DNA from: CAYVIB01 sp964451365
GTDB taxonomy: Bacteria > Pseudomonadota > Gammaproteobacteria > Pseudomonadales > Cellvibrionaceae
Direction of reading: 5' to 3'
DNA length: 64,000 bases
Assembly: GCA_964451365.1 (NCBI GenBank)
Contig: CAYVIB010000030.1
Location: 7,083 to 71,082 of the forward strand
A program made the position numbers and the translations under genes. Shown one piece after another: positions 46,195 through 55,659 of this stretch; the stretch's first letter is position 1; every line of letters starts with the position of its first letter. Below the pieces are notes generated by a model. The model was not told where the DNA came from and made no database searches. It saw only the letters and a program-made list of their open reading frames with translations.

Positions 46195-47163
46195 TTAGCT
46201 ATCCAGACAAACCCTGCCATCCTTTTCCAATCGAAAACGTGCCAGGTCATTAGCCATCTTCAGGTTGCCGCGATAAAACGCGCGTGCCTCGCGTTCCAGT
46301 TCGGCGACACCGGGCGCGCCAGCATCGGTATGGCCATGATAACGGGCGCTGAAATGCGTCAGGATCAGGTTTTCAATCCCAACATCATCCGCGAACTTTG
46401 TAATCGCGGCCGCGGAGCTGTGTTTCGGCGCATTGCCTACCTTGTCGGCAACAGCCTGCGAATACGTTGCTTCGTGAATAAGCAGGTTGGCGTTTTCGCA
46501 CGCGCCTTTCAACAGTGAAGGAGTGTCGTTATCGCCGCCGACCACTATTTTGCGCGGAGGTCGATTGCGCAGCAAAAAATTGTCCGGCATCAATACTCGG
46601 CCATCGGCGGTATGCGCAATTCGGCCCTGTTGCAGTTCGCCCCATTCAGGCCCGGGGGGCACGCCTTGCGCAAACAGTTTTTCTTTATCCAACTGGCACT
46701 CAACGTTGGTTTCAGTAAAGGAATAGGCATAGCTGGGTACTCGGTGCGACAAGGGCCATCGCTCGATTAACACATCGTTTGTTCGCCATGCATGTTCCAG
46801 TTGATCAACATCGACAAACTCAAGCTCATAGGAGAGATGGCTGTCTGTTGTGGATAATGCGGTGCCAACAAACACTTCGAGCTGTTGGGGGCCAATGATG
46901 GTCAGTTTGTTTTGTCGACCGGCCATGCTTGCGCTGGCGAGTAGTCCAGGCAAACCGAAACAGTGGTCGCCGTGAACATGGGTAATGCAGATGGCCGTAA
47001 GGGATGGCAGTGTATAGCGGGTACATAACAATTGGTGCTGCGTGCCTTCGCCGCAATCGACGAGATACCAGCCCTTGCTGTTGTCCATCCGTATGGCGAG
47101 GCCCGACACATTCCGGTGGCGGGTGGGAATACCGGACGAGGTGCCTAAAAAAGTAAATTCCAT
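46195..47163 (-). CDS. rnz: Ribonuclease Z
   Basis: A 322-residue metallo-beta-lactamase-fold protein. MEFTFLGTSSGIPTRHRN at the start and the zinc motif THVHGDHCFGLPGLL (H62, H64, D66, H67) are diagnostic of the ElaC/RNase Z tRNA 3'-processing endonuclease family. Later pieces are GGDNDTPSLL, LIHEATYS and LTHFSARYHG. Length matches bacterial RNase Z (about 305-325). It cuts tRNA precursors after the discriminator base; in organisms with encoded CCA it has a broader RNase role. It appears monocistronic. Confidence 0.92.
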   Translation of the reverse strand: MEFTFLGTSSGIPTRHRNVSGLAIRMDNSKGWYLVDCGEGTQHQLLCTRYTLPSLTAICITHVHGDHCFGLPGLLASASMAGRQNKLTIIGPQQLEVFVGTALSTTDSHLSYELEFVDVDQLEHAWRTNDVLIERWPLSHRVPSYAYSFTETNVECQLDKEKLFAQGVPPGPEWGELQQGRIAHTADGRVLMPDNFLLRNRPPRKIVVGGDNDTPSLLKGACENANLLIHEATYSQAVADKVGNAPKHSSAAAITKFADDVGIENLILTHFSARYHGHTDAGAPGVAELEREARAFYRGNLKMANDLARFRLEKDGRVCLDS

Positions 47164-47304
47164 GTTCGCCGCCGCGTAAGGTTAGAGGAAAACCTGTTGA
47201 GTAAAAAAGAAAGTTGAATGCAAGTTTACCCCGGGGTCGCAACGCTCCGCACGCTGTTGGCATTGCCGCCATCGACAGCCGTTGTTCTGCTTTACATTCA
47301 GCAA

Positions 47305-48129
47305 TCAGTCGGCAAAATGAGGCAGCGCGCCGAGATATTTCTTGCCGATACGCAACACTTTTCCGTTGGCGAGGTTGGCTTCCAGTCTCGCCCGGGACAC
47401 GCTCTTTACCCGATCCAGATTGACAATGTGCGAACGGTGAATCCGGGCAAACCGGCGGGAATCGAGCCTGGCTTCGATGTTTTTCATCGTATTGCGCATC
47501 AGGAACATTCCGTCAGGCGTTTCCAGCTCCAGATAATTGCCGCTGGCGGTAATGCTCACAATTTCACAGCACCGCACGACGGCACGGCAGTTTCCCCTGT
47601 ATACCGTAAAGGTTGCGCCCTGCCCCGCCGGTTCCGGCATATTCTGTTGGCGCTTCAGCCGCTCAATTTCCAGCCGGGCGGCGGAACGAAAGACATAAAA
47701 AGCCCCCATCCCCACCAGAAATGCCGTAACAAACAGGTAGCGCGGCAGAAAATAAACCAGGGTATGCAAAAAGGAATCATTGCCCACCACATAATCCGTC
47801 GCTATCCGGCCGGCGCCCAATAGCAATGTTGCAATCAGCAGTAACTTGATGATACCCAATCGGTTAGATTGGGCCAGGATGTTTTCCTTAATGGCAATGT
47901 AGGCAAGTATTGGGGATATCAGCGCCCAGGCCAGCCAGTCGATACTGACGCAGCTAACGGTGCCGATCAGGCTCGCGGGGTAGTCCCCGCCGATATAGAA
48001 AGCATAGAGATAACAGTAAAGAGCCGTGACGAGAATAAACAAAGTACAGAAAGCGCCGGTCAGGGTTATCGCCTGTCGTCGGCACAAGGACATATCCCGG
48101 GACGCTTCTACTGCTTCGCTCGTGAACAT
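47305..48129 (-). CDS. Membrane-bound LytTR-family transcriptional regulator
   Basis: A 274-residue protein with about four predicted membrane helices in the first 150 residues and a C-terminal LytTR DNA-binding domain (about 175-270: IVSITASGNYLELETPDG, RIHRSHIVNLDRV). It lacks a receiver domain, so it is probably a one-component sensor-regulator tethered to the inner membrane. It is divergent from the MATE/methyltransferase pair across a 453-bp region, and likely controls that pair or itself. The signal is unknown. Confidence 0.87.
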   Translation of the reverse strand: MFTSEAVEASRDMSLCRRQAITLTGAFCTLFILVTALYCYLYAFYIGGDYPASLIGTVSCVSIDWLAWALISPILAYIAIKENILAQSNRLGIIKLLLIATLLLGAGRIATDYVVGNDSFLHTLVYFLPRYLFVTAFLVGMGAFYVFRSAARLEIERLKRQQNMPEPAGQGATFTVYRGNCRAVVRCCEIVSITASGNYLELETPDGMFLMRNTMKNIEARLDSRRFARIHRSHIVNLDRVKSVSRARLEANLANGKVLRIGKKYLGALPHFAD

Positions 48130-48582
48130 GGATCGATCCCTTTTTTCATGGTTGTAAGTTTTTTTTTACTTTTATGGTGGTGTACGTCTATCCAGACCAA
48201 AATCAGGTCACTAAAGTTCAAGTCATCCCGCACCGCAACTCCCAACCCACCCCTCAGATTGGAGTGTATTTCATCACATCCAGCGGCCGTTCGTCACTAT
48301 CGACCCGTTCCCGCCCCCTATTGATGCTGTTAATCCCAAACCGGTGGCAACCCGGCGCTGGAGACGGAAAATAGAACTGTTCACTGATTTTACCTTGTCA
48401 CAAACACGGCGCATGTATACAGATTCTTTCTCCTCGGGACGCTACAGATTGCCCTGCCGACCGATTGCGTTGGCAAGCGGCACCTGCTCTTACTCTTATT
48501 CTTACTCTTACTCTTCCTCTTACTCTAGCCATTGCCGGGCCGGCCGCGCGGGAACCCCTGCCGAATTCAAACGGTGCCCGGC
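48130..48582. promoter_or_regulatory. Divergent regulatory region between the LytTR gene and the MATE gene
   Basis: 453 bp without a convincing gene. It contains the tandem hexamer array at 48487-48526 and would hold the LytTR-binding direct repeats, which I could not pin down by eye. Confidence 0.5.
48487..48526 (+). repeat. Hexanucleotide microsatellite (CTCTTA)n
   Basis: Six and two-thirds tandem units of CTCTTA with three single-base variants, ending about 57 bases before the MATE start codon. In the MATE frame it reads to a TAG, so it is not coding. Copy-number change would shift spacing between upstream promoter elements and the gene. Confidence 0.75.
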
Positions 48583-49914
48583 ATGATTTCCCAATTGCGC
48601 CTCAGGGCATCGCCCATGAAGTTCGCCCTGTTGGTGGTTACCCTGTCGAACGCCGTGGAGATCTACTACATCTCCAGCCTGGGAACCGAAAGCCTGGCGG
48701 TATTTACCCACCTGTTACCCCTGCTCCTGATTTTTGACGCAATAGGAATTGGCCTGGGCGCCGGAGCTTCTTCGCTCTACGCCCGCCTCTTTTCATCGCC
48801 CGGCCTTCAGAAACGCGTCGCGCCGGTTGCGCTTCTTCTTTCCCTTGCCGGCACGGGGCTGCTTGCCCTGATGCTCTGGCTCTTCCGCGAACCACTGCTG
48901 ACGGTTTTGCATTTAAAGCCAGACCACGTACAAGCCAACGCCTATCTGGGCTATTGGCTAGCCGGTTCGGTATGTCTTGTCACCAATATGACAGCCGCGG
49001 CACTGCTCCGGGCGGCCAACCAAAGCCGCCTGGCCGCCATCGGCCTTGCCACTGCCGCGGCGGTCAATATCGGCCTCGCACCCTTTCTTATCCACGGGCT
49101 GTGGGCGCCGGCATTGGGGCTGGCGGGCGCCGGACTGGCCCAGGCTATCGGCGCCGGCACTTGCAGCGTTCTGCTTTTTTCTTTTGTGGCAAAACAGAAT
49201 GTTAAAAAGCTTACACGCGCTCTCCGGATAACGTTGAGGCCCGATCAATTCCTGCGTGTCGGCTACCCGATACTCAAAGTGGCATTGCCCGCGGCCCTAG
49301 CAAACTCAATGGTCCCCCTCGGCGCGCTTCTCGTTGTCCAGCTGTTGTCAGTCCACGGAACGCCTTACGTCGGGGCCTATGGGTTGGCCCTGCGCCTGGA
49401 AGCGCTGTGTCTCGTTATCTTTTATGCCTACTCCTCAGTCGCGGGGCCGTTGTTTGGCGAACGTCAAGTCAGGCACGGCCCGCGGCAATGTGGAATCGAT
49501 ATAAAACAATGCACTACGTTGTGCGTTAGGCGGGGGCTGGTCCTGGCGCTCCTGCTGGCGCCGGCAACCCTGGCATTTCCGCTGTGGCCAACGGCGTGCA
49601 CCGATGTGATCCCCGCTTTAAGCCACTACTTCTGGTGGGTTCCCGTGAGCTATGGCGCCTATGGGCTTGTTATGGTAGCCAACGCGGCCTTCAATGGTGT
49701 CGGGGTACCACTTTATGGCCTGGCCATTTCTTTCCTGCGGTGCATCGGCCTGCTGTTACCCTTGGCGTGGTTGATGGGTGAAACCGCGGGAGGCGACGGC
49801 ATATGGATGGCCATCAGCCTGGCCAACATTCTGGCGGCGATCCTGGCTTATCACCTTTTATTGCACGCGATCCACAGCGCACCAAAACCTGTTACCGGAA
49901 AACTTGTCTTGTAA
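48583..49914 (+). CDS. MATE-family efflux transporter
   Basis: A 443-residue, very hydrophobic protein with about 12 membrane helices and MATE-like internal symmetry (LSNAVEIYYISSLGTESLAVF near the N-terminus; YGLALRLEALCLVIFYAYSS and LVMVANAAFNGVG in the second half). MATE proteins expel cationic or amphiphilic compounds using Na+ or H+ gradients. The ATG at 48583 is chosen because the family's N-terminal sequence begins there; the frame is open a little further upstream to a TAG at 48526. No strong ribosome site is visible. It is followed 21 bp later by the exported methyltransferase gene, likely as one operon. Confidence 0.85.
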   Translation: MISQLRLRASPMKFALLVVTLSNAVEIYYISSLGTESLAVFTHLLPLLLIFDAIGIGLGAGASSLYARLFSSPGLQKRVAPVALLLSLAGTGLLALMLWLFREPLLTVLHLKPDHVQANAYLGYWLAGSVCLVTNMTAAALLRAANQSRLAAIGLATAAAVNIGLAPFLIHGLWAPALGLAGAGLAQAIGAGTCSVLLFSFVAKQNVKKLTRALRITLRPDQFLRVGYPILKVALPAALANSMVPLGALLVVQLLSVHGTPYVGAYGLALRLEALCLVIFYAYSSVAGPLFGERQVRHGPRQCGIDIKQCTTLCVRRGLVLALLLAPATLAFPLWPTACTDVIPALSHYFWWVPVSYGAYGLVMVANAAFNGVGVPLYGLAISFLRCIGLLLPLAWLMGETAGGDGIWMAISLANILAAILAYHLLLHAIHSAPKPVTGKLVL

Positions 49915-49935
49915 AATGAAAAAGAGGAAAAAACG

Positions 49936-50709
49936 ATGCTTAACAAAATAAACGCTTCCCTCCTGGCCGTGGCTTTCACACTTGCGACGGTCACCGCCTC
50001 CGCCGATGACGCCAAACGCCTCTCGTCCACGAAGGAGCAACTCACCAATGCGGTCAACAGCAAAAACCGCCCCGAGGAGGATATTGCCAGGGACGCCAAC
50101 AGACTGCCCCTGGAAACCCTGCTGTTCTTCGGCTTCCGCGACGATATGCGGGTATTGGATATTCTCCCCGGCGGCGGTTACTACACCCGCATCCTGGCCC
50201 CGGCGCTGGCGAAAAAAGGCGAGCTCTACCTGACCATAGGCACGGGCTACCTGGCGGACTCACTGCTGAAAGAAAAAGAATACCGGCACGTAAAAATTGT
50301 TTCCGAAGATACCACCGTGCAACGACCCGAAGGCGCCCGCTACTACGAAATGAACAAGTTGAACCTGGACCTGAAAAACCTGGACATGGTCACCAGCTTC
50401 CGCGCCTACCACCTGTTCGATGACGAAGACCGGGCCGCCTTGAACCGGGAAGTCCACAAGACACTCAAACCCGGCGGCATCTACGCCGTAATCGACCACA
50501 CCCGCCGCCACGGCGAGCCGGAAACAGAAGAAAATCGCCGTCGCTTCGACCCGGTGAAAGCCATCAAGGAAATCGAAGCTGCCGGGTTCGACCTTGTGGA
50601 CTATTCAGACATGCATTATCGGCCGGTGGATGATTTGACGCTGGAAGTGGGCCACGAGTCGGTGACGGGGCAGACTGACCGGTGGGTGTTGAAGTTTGTT
50701 AAGGAGTAG
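49936..50709 (+). CDS. Exported class I SAM-dependent methyltransferase-like protein
   Basis: A 257-residue protein with a clear signal peptide (MLNKINASLLAVAFTL..., cut near ASA-DD, residue 23) followed by a Rossmann methyltransferase: motif I VLDILPGGGYYTRILAPAL, LDLKNLDMVTSFRAYHL, and LKPGGIYAVIDHT. It resembles the predicted methyltransferases of the COG4798 type, which often carry signal peptides. A purine-rich AGAGGAAAAAA precedes the ATG. It is odd for an enzyme needing SAM to be exported, so the reaction and even catalysis are uncertain. It is co-transcribed with the MATE gene. Confidence 0.82.
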   Translation: MLNKINASLLAVAFTLATVTASADDAKRLSSTKEQLTNAVNSKNRPEEDIARDANRLPLETLLFFGFRDDMRVLDILPGGGYYTRILAPALAKKGELYLTIGTGYLADSLLKEKEYRHVKIVSEDTTVQRPEGARYYEMNKLNLDLKNLDMVTSFRAYHLFDDEDRAALNREVHKTLKPGGIYAVIDHTRRHGEPETEENRRRFDPVKAIKEIEAAGFDLVDYSDMHYRPVDDLTLEVGHESVTGQTDRWVLKFVKE

Positions 50710-50729
50710 GTTTGGCCGGGAAATGTTTG

Positions 50730-50758
50730 GCGTGGCGGAGTTTGAGACTCCGCCACGC
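50730..50758. terminator. Perfect 12-bp stem-loop after the methyltransferase gene
   Basis: GCGTGGCGGAGT and ACTCCGCCACGC form a GC-rich stem with a 5-base loop, 20 bases after the stop codon. No T-run follows, so it may be a dispersed palindrome acting as an RNA 3' end. Confidence 0.55.
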
Positions 50759-50841
50759 TATGCGGAGGATCCCACAGCGCCAGGTTGCCTCCGGTAATAC
50801 AGAACTTTTTTGGCGAAATTCCCTCCAGATAAAATTCACGG

Positions 50842-50884
50842 TTGACTTGGCCTCCCAACGCGATTACTGTATGTAAAAACAGTA
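50842..50884 (+). promoter_or_regulatory. SOS promoter with LexA box upstream of yebG
   Basis: TTGACT (-35, 50842-50847) and TACTGT (-10, 50865-50870) are 17 bp apart. The -10 lies inside TACTGTATGTAAAAACAGTA (50865-50884), a complete LexA box with the CTG-N10-CAG core. LexA binding would block the promoter directly. Confidence 0.9.
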
Positions 50885-50902
50885 TCAACGTGGAGAAAAG
50901 TT

Positions 50903-51202
50903 ATGGCAGTAATCGCCGTATGGAAATGTGATCGGGATGGGAAAATGTTTGATGATAAAAAAGCCGCGGAAGCGCACGATAAAATGCTGGAGCTGGCCGC
51001 CAACATTACACAGCTGATCGAATCCTCGATTCGCGGCATCAACGAACAACACAGCGAAGCCATCGGCCTGCTGTTGGCGGAGCGCAGCGAGCAACTGGTC
51101 AAAGCCTGTAAGGGCAGGCCGGAAGTGCTTCTGGAGGAATTGGGCAACAAAAATTCCGGCAGCAATGTCGCGGAACTCTCGAGTGCCGCCGCGACGGGCT
51201 AA
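50903..51202 (+). CDS. yebG: YebG-family SOS-induced protein
   Basis: A 99-residue small protein matching the YebG pattern: MAVIAVWKCDRDGKMFDDKKAAEAHDKMLELA, then a region similar to the family's LLLAE segment. YebG is a DNA-damage-inducible protein of unknown biochemical role in gammaproteobacteria. GGAGAAAAG precedes the ATG. Regulation by LexA is strongly supported by the box overlapping its -10 element. It is followed by a rho-independent terminator, so it is a single-gene unit. Confidence 0.88.
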   Translation: MAVIAVWKCDRDGKMFDDKKAAEAHDKMLELAANITQLIESSIRGINEQHSEAIGLLLAERSEQLVKACKGRPEVLLEELGNKNSGSNVAELSSAAATG

Positions 51203-51243
51203 ATGAGCAACACAGAATACAGATAGATTTTTACATTGCTCAC

Positions 51244-51270
51244 AAAAAGCCCTACCAAGCAGGGCTTTTT
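51244..51270 (+). terminator. Rho-independent terminator after yebG
   Basis: AAAAGCCCT and AGGGCTTTT form a stem around ACCAAGC, followed by Ts. Position and shape fit termination of yebG. Confidence 0.88.
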
Positions 51271-51488
51271 AATGAATTAATTCTGTACACTCACTGCAAC
51301 TTACCTACAAATGACTGTCAGCTCCGGCTCGCCTGAACCATGGAAAGTGGGATCTGCGTAAGTGGAATCTGCGTAGTAGCCACATGAACCGCAAAAGGCC
51401 TCGATGGCATCGATAGGATGAATACAACGTTTACTGACGAAACGCAAAATAGGGAGTCACCTCTATTATTTGAGTCTCGACAAGAGAA

Positions 51489-52814
51489 TCAGGAAGCTTT
51501 GCGATGGCGCAACTCGCTGCAAACGCGGTTGCGATTGAGCCTTTTGGCTTCATACAGCGCCATATCGGCTTTCTTGAACAGGTGGTCCAGATTCGCTTCA
51601 GTCATGGTGGCCACGCCGAAACTGGCAGTGATGGCCTCACCTCGATAACGCAGGTGAGCCTCAATCTCTTGCCGCAGATTTTCCGCAGCCTGAACCGCCT
51701 GGTCTAGTCCGGTGTCCGGACACACCAGCACAAACTCTTCACCGCCCCAACGTGCCAGTGCATCCGTGCGGCGAACGTATCGGGCCATAAGCTCGGCTGC
51801 ATTCCGCAGAATTTCGTCGCCAACGTCATGACCGTAGCTGTCATTTATCCGCTTGAAGTTATCCAGGTCGATGATGATAAACGAGAAAGGCGTGCCCTTA
51901 CTCCGCCAGTCCATAAGCGCCTGGTGGAGAAGGTTGCGAATGCCGACGCGGTTGCGAAGTCCGGTCAGGTCATCGGTTTTAGCCATATCTTCATAACGGC
52001 GGGATTCCAGGTTCAGTGATGCATTGATCGCCAGCAACTCTTCCTGATACTGCCGTTGCCTGTTCAACTCAACTTTCATTTTGAACAGGCGGTACACCAG
52101 TATGCCAAAGATAAACACTGCCCAGGCGACAATAACGGCCTGATAGAGCCCGGCCTGGGATATTACCTGCCCGCTCCAGGCAATCTTCCTGAGCTGGATT
52201 TCATGGGTACCGGAACGATCCGTCGAGCCCGTCTGCACTTCCACGATCGACACCTCATTAAACTCCGGGTGCGAGCGGTCCATTGGAATCTTCCCGCCGA
52301 TCAGCCACCAGGTTGCAACGGTGAAGTCGGACATATTCAGCTCGAGCCCCTTGGCAAGTTCGGCCACGGGTACTTCCACCTCGTTGTATTTGGTTGATAT
52401 CCCAACTGCGGGAGTGTAATAGTCCGGGTGTCGGTTGCGCAGGTAGATGCGCAAATGGGTGGCGCTGCCGCGATAGTCGGCCCAGATGGTCATCGTGCTG
52501 AACTTGCTAAAGTCGATGCCCTTGTCATTCGCATCCGTCACGTCCAATTGCAGGCTGCAGAACGGGGTTTGATAAGCCCCCCCCAAATTGCACCGCCAGC
52601 GCTGGGTTTTCTCATCCACCCATTCCACCTGGCTGTCGCCTCCGAAAACTCGGTCATCAACCAGGATGGCAGAGTAATTCGTCGGGACGAATTCGAACGA
52701 CGTGCGCAGACGCTCCGAGGGGATAAATATAACGGCGAGAGACACCAAGGCCATAACAACCAAGGCCAGCTCAAGCCGGGAAAGGAGCCTGACGGGGCGC
52801 AGGCCTACGCTCAT
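51489..52814 (-). CDS. Diguanylate cyclase (GGDEF) with periplasmic sensor region
   Basis: A 441-residue membrane protein. A first helix (about 14-32) and a second (about 225-245) enclose a periplasmic domain of roughly 190 residues that looks beta-rich. A short coiled coil (KMKVELNRQRQYQEELLAI) leads to the GGDEF domain: DDLTGLRNR, FSFIIIDLDNFKRINDSYGHDVGD, and the active-site GGEEF (about residue 357). R-R-T-D five residues before GGEEF is an inhibitory I-site, so product feedback is expected. It makes c-di-GMP in response to an extracytoplasmic cue. ATG at 52814 is preferred; an in-frame TTG 24 bases upstream is possible. Confidence 0.92.
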   Translation of the reverse strand: MSVGLRPVRLLSRLELALVVMALVSLAVIFIPSERLRTSFEFVPTNYSAILVDDRVFGGDSQVEWVDEKTQRWRCNLGGAYQTPFCSLQLDVTDANDKGIDFSKFSTMTIWADYRGSATHLRIYLRNRHPDYYTPAVGISTKYNEVEVPVAELAKGLELNMSDFTVATWWLIGGKIPMDRSHPEFNEVSIVEVQTGSTDRSGTHEIQLRKIAWSGQVISQAGLYQAVIVAWAVFIFGILVYRLFKMKVELNRQRQYQEELLAINASLNLESRRYEDMAKTDDLTGLRNRVGIRNLLHQALMDWRSKGTPFSFIIIDLDNFKRINDSYGHDVGDEILRNAAELMARYVRRTDALARWGGEEFVLVCPDTGLDQAVQAAENLRQEIEAHLRYRGEAITASFGVATMTEANLDHLFKKADMALYEAKRLNRNRVCSELRHRKAS

Positions 52815-53030
52815 AAAAGGTACCACGAGTGAATCCAAACACTTTTTGAGTATAGGCGACGAACCTGGTGGTTGCTAAATAAGTCGTGCTCCCAGGATGG
52901 GCTATAACCACCGTACCGCGGCTGCCCGGGACCGCAATGCAAGGGGGCTCCCACCTTCGGAATAATCGGTAATAGTCAGATCAGTCTTGCTTATTACACG
53001 ATGGCCGGAGAGATTGTTTTCTAGTGCCCG

Positions 53031-53400
53031 CTACCATGTTATGTCCTCTGACTTTAAAGTAACGAGCTCCCTTTCCACAGCTTGCAACAGCTCCAACTGT
53101 GCCTTGCCCGGTTCCCCATCCAACCCACTGAACAAGACTTTCGTCGTAAATGTCGAATCGCACCCTACCTCAGATAACCATCACTAAAGGCTTTCAGCAG
53201 CAACGCCTTCCTGGCATATAGATGGTTTGCAATTCTTGGGCACATTTCTTCGACCAGACGTTCAAAAGACAGGTTAGGAAGTTCGCTTCCCAAAACTTTA
53301 GTGATTGCTTCATAGGTATTTCGACTGGAAATTTCCCTGGCATGCGAACCCAGAAGTTCTTAGTGTTATGTGCGTGCGGGTTACTGTAGGGTATCTGGAT
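53031..53400 (-). pseudogene. Decayed protein-coding fragment fused downstream of the ilvD relic
   Basis: Reverse-strand reading in a frame other than ilvD gives protein-like text (ELLGSHAREISSRNTYEAI... then SFERLVEEMCPRIANHLY and ALLLKAFSDGYLR, stop), and after a frameshift QLELLQAVERELVTLKSEDI ending at a TAG at 53031. It looks like the 3' end of another gene carrying at least one frameshift. I do not recognise the family. Together with the abrupt end of ilvD it marks an old rearrangement junction near 53401. Confidence 0.45.
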
Positions 53401-54024
53401 AATGGCCGAGGCCATGGTATTGGCCGTATACATCCCCCCGCACGAACCCGCACCGGGAATCGCCGTCTCCTCGATCTGCTTGACCTCAATCAGATCCAGT
53501 TTGCCCTGCGCGTGAGCACCCACTGCCTCGAACACGGAAATAATGTCGGTGTGATTTTCGCCCGGCAAAATGGTCCCGCCGTAAACGAAGATAGCGGGCC
53601 GGTTCAGACGCGCCAGCCCCATCATGCAACCCGGCATGTTTTTATCGCAGCCACCAATGGCCACCAGTGCGTCAAAACCCTCGCACCCGGCCACCGTCTC
53701 GATGGAATCGGCAATCACCTCGCGCGACACCAGCGAATACTTCATCCCCTCGGTGCCATTGGCGATGCCATCCGACACCGTGATGGTATTGAAGATCAGG
53801 GACTTGCCCCCGGCCGCATCGGCACCCGCCGCCGACTCTTCCGCCAGCCGGTTAATGTGCATGTTGCAGGGCGTGAGATTACTCCAGGTAGAAGCAATGC
53901 CCACCTGAGGCTTGCGAAAGTCCTCGTCGGTAAAACCCACCGCTCTCAACATGGCTCGGCTGGCAGACTTGCCAATGCCGTCTACTACCGGGGATGAATA
54001 ACGGCGGCGCTTGTCTTTGCTCAT
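53401..54024 (-). pseudogene. ilvD: ilvD (dihydroxy-acid dehydratase), 3'-truncated
   Basis: The first 208 residues match dihydroxy-acid dehydratase closely: YSSPVVDGIGKSASRAMLRAVG, STWSNLTPCNMHIN, the Fe-S ligand regions GGCDKNMPGC and GAGSCGGMYTANTMASA. Normal enzymes have about 560-615 residues; here homology stops at MASAI and the frame reads through 69 unrelated residues to a stop at 53194. About two-thirds of the protein, including the substrate and C-terminal regions, is missing, so it cannot be functional. A complete ilvD is presumably elsewhere in the genome. The start ATG at 54024 (MSKDKRRRYSS) is the family start. Confidence 0.88.
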
Positions 54025-54618
54025 TGATAGCCTCTAATCGGGTTAGTTGGTGCCGTCAGAATTGCAGAATCATTACCGCTCAGCAACCCCATCATACCCA
54101 ATCAACCCAGTCCCTCAGCGATCTGCTGGATCTGAAGCACCTGTCGTACGATGATCGCACTCAAGCCGGCCATTCAGTTTGCATTGCCTGATAACCACTG
54201 GAGCTAATGTGGGTGGAGCTAACGTGGGTGTCTGGGTAAGTGCCCCTTCGCAACAAGATAGATCGGTTAAAAAATAACTGGGAGAGGTGAGGCACGAAAA
54301 TGCACGACTTAAGCATGCCTTAGAAAAGGAAAGGGGTAAGGCTGAGCATTACCGGAAAAAGTGGATTAGTGCCAGAAGCGCTACCGGCAAAACTACAAAT
54401 TGAAAAAGTTAGGCTAGCATGAAAACGCTGGCATGCAGGATACGGCTGAAAGAGGGCCTGCGGGACGGGCCTCACGCCCGGTACCCAGTAGAGTTAGAGT
54501 GCGTTTTCACCAATTTGAAAACTTATTAGTCGTTCTTCCGCCACTTCTTTCTGTGCCCACACAAGCAAAGAAGTTAAACACTTAATTGATAAATTTTAGT
54601 TTCCACCCTTTTTCTTTT
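54025..54618. other. 594-bp spacer with a small coding remnant at 54278-54403
   Basis: Mostly structureless DNA. On the plus strand 54278-54403 encodes 41 residues of charged, coiled-coil-like sequence (ENARLKHALEKERGKAEHYR) after a stop and ending in TGA, likely the tail of a lost gene. The stretch 54440-54618 has no recognisable feature. Confidence 0.4.
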
Positions 54619-55659
54619 TTATTCTTTGCTATCCGCTGCTATGGGTGGAAGCTCCATTTCATGTTTGGACAAGATCACATCCAACTCATTAGCCTTTTCT
54701 GTTAGCCCGCTAAGTACGAGAGCTTTATTTTTTCGAGCATCAAAAATACAGGCAAAGCAGGCGTCTGTGTGTTGATTTCTATAGCCATTAGACTGTACAA
54801 CCCCTTTAATTGCCCACTTTAAATTAGCGTTTTCTGAGTTGGTTGGCGCTAATACTTTTAGCTCCAAAATTGTTGTCACGGGGTTGGATCCTGTGGCTGA
54901 TAATCTCACGATACGAATATCCATTCTTCCGCCAGGATTACCGATTTCCTCATCTACCACTATAGATCCAGTTCTCAGGAGAGCCTTAAAATGAATCAGA
55001 AGTCCTGATTGAATATGTAACTCTGGCAACTGGTGCTTTTTGAAACAAACGGACTTTGTATCCCACATAAGTCTTGCAATCGTAGCTCTATGCGTTTTCG
55101 TGCATTCGTCGTGGAACTCTTCGACGTACTTTTGAATGATCTCAGGATTTATTTCTTGTGTCGAATTATCGAAAGTCTTAGTGTATGGAGCCTCGCACCA
55201 TTCGTCTATACGCTCGCCTTTACAGTGAATAAACATTCTTCTCTGAGCAAGCAAGATAACAACAAAAGTGCTGTTTTCGCTAAAATATTTCGAGACGAAC
55301 CGGAGAGCATCATTGATGTCGCTAAAGCTTGGCACATATTCATAAATGATTTGCAGGTTTTCATTGCACACCGAAAGTCCGTCACCTAAACTCGTGCTGC
55401 TTCTGAAGAGTTTTTTTGGATCGCTGTTAGAGCTTGCAAAACCAGGATCTACTTTTGGTGATTCAGAATATAAGAGCACTAGCGCAGAATTGGGTTTAAG
55501 TGACTCGCAGTTCACCATATTTGATTGAATATCAAGCCAGCCACGGTAATACTCGATGCAAGACTGGATAAATCGGTCCTCAGGCGAACCCGAAATGCCA
55601 GGTAGCTCAAAGCTCAAAGTCTCGAGCTCTGATTGGCTAAAGGAGCTCGTAGTAGACAT
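54619..55659 (-). CDS. Predicted PD-(D/E)xK-type effector of an ABC three-component system
   Basis: A 346-residue protein with no close family I can name. In the C-terminal third GGRMDIRIVRL (D about 247), then ILELKVL (E and K about 264-266) and VVQSNGY form the D...ExK pattern and following helix of restriction-endonuclease-like folds, preceded by a helical region. The ATG overlaps the stop of the upstream middle gene by one base (TAATG), so the two proteins are coupled. It is the last gene of an operon with an SMC-like ATPase, the place where ABC-3C systems encode their toxic effector. A nuclease acting on nucleic acid is the inference; without structure prediction it remains a motif-level call. 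Confidence 0.6.
   Translation of the reverse strand: MSTTSSFSQSELETLSFELPGISGSPEDRFIQSCIEYYRGWLDIQSNMVNCESLKPNSALVLLYSESPKVDPGFASSNSDPKKLFRSSTSLGDGLSVCNENLQIIYEYVPSFSDINDALRFVSKYFSENSTFVVILLAQRRMFIHCKGERIDEWCEAPYTKTFDNSTQEINPEIIQKYVEEFHDECTKTHRATIARLMWDTKSVCFKKHQLPELHIQSGLLIHFKALLRTGSIVVDEEIGNPGGRMDIRIVRLSATGSNPVTTILELKVLAPTNSENANLKWAIKGVVQSNGYRNQHTDACFACIFDARKNKALVLSGLTEKANELDVILSKHEMELPPIAADSKE

Noticed and set aside
48344..48737. Short plus-strand frames reading through the hexamer repeat (SYSYSY and LTLTL runs)
   Set aside because: They are translations of the microsatellite and of shifted MATE sequence, without start signals.
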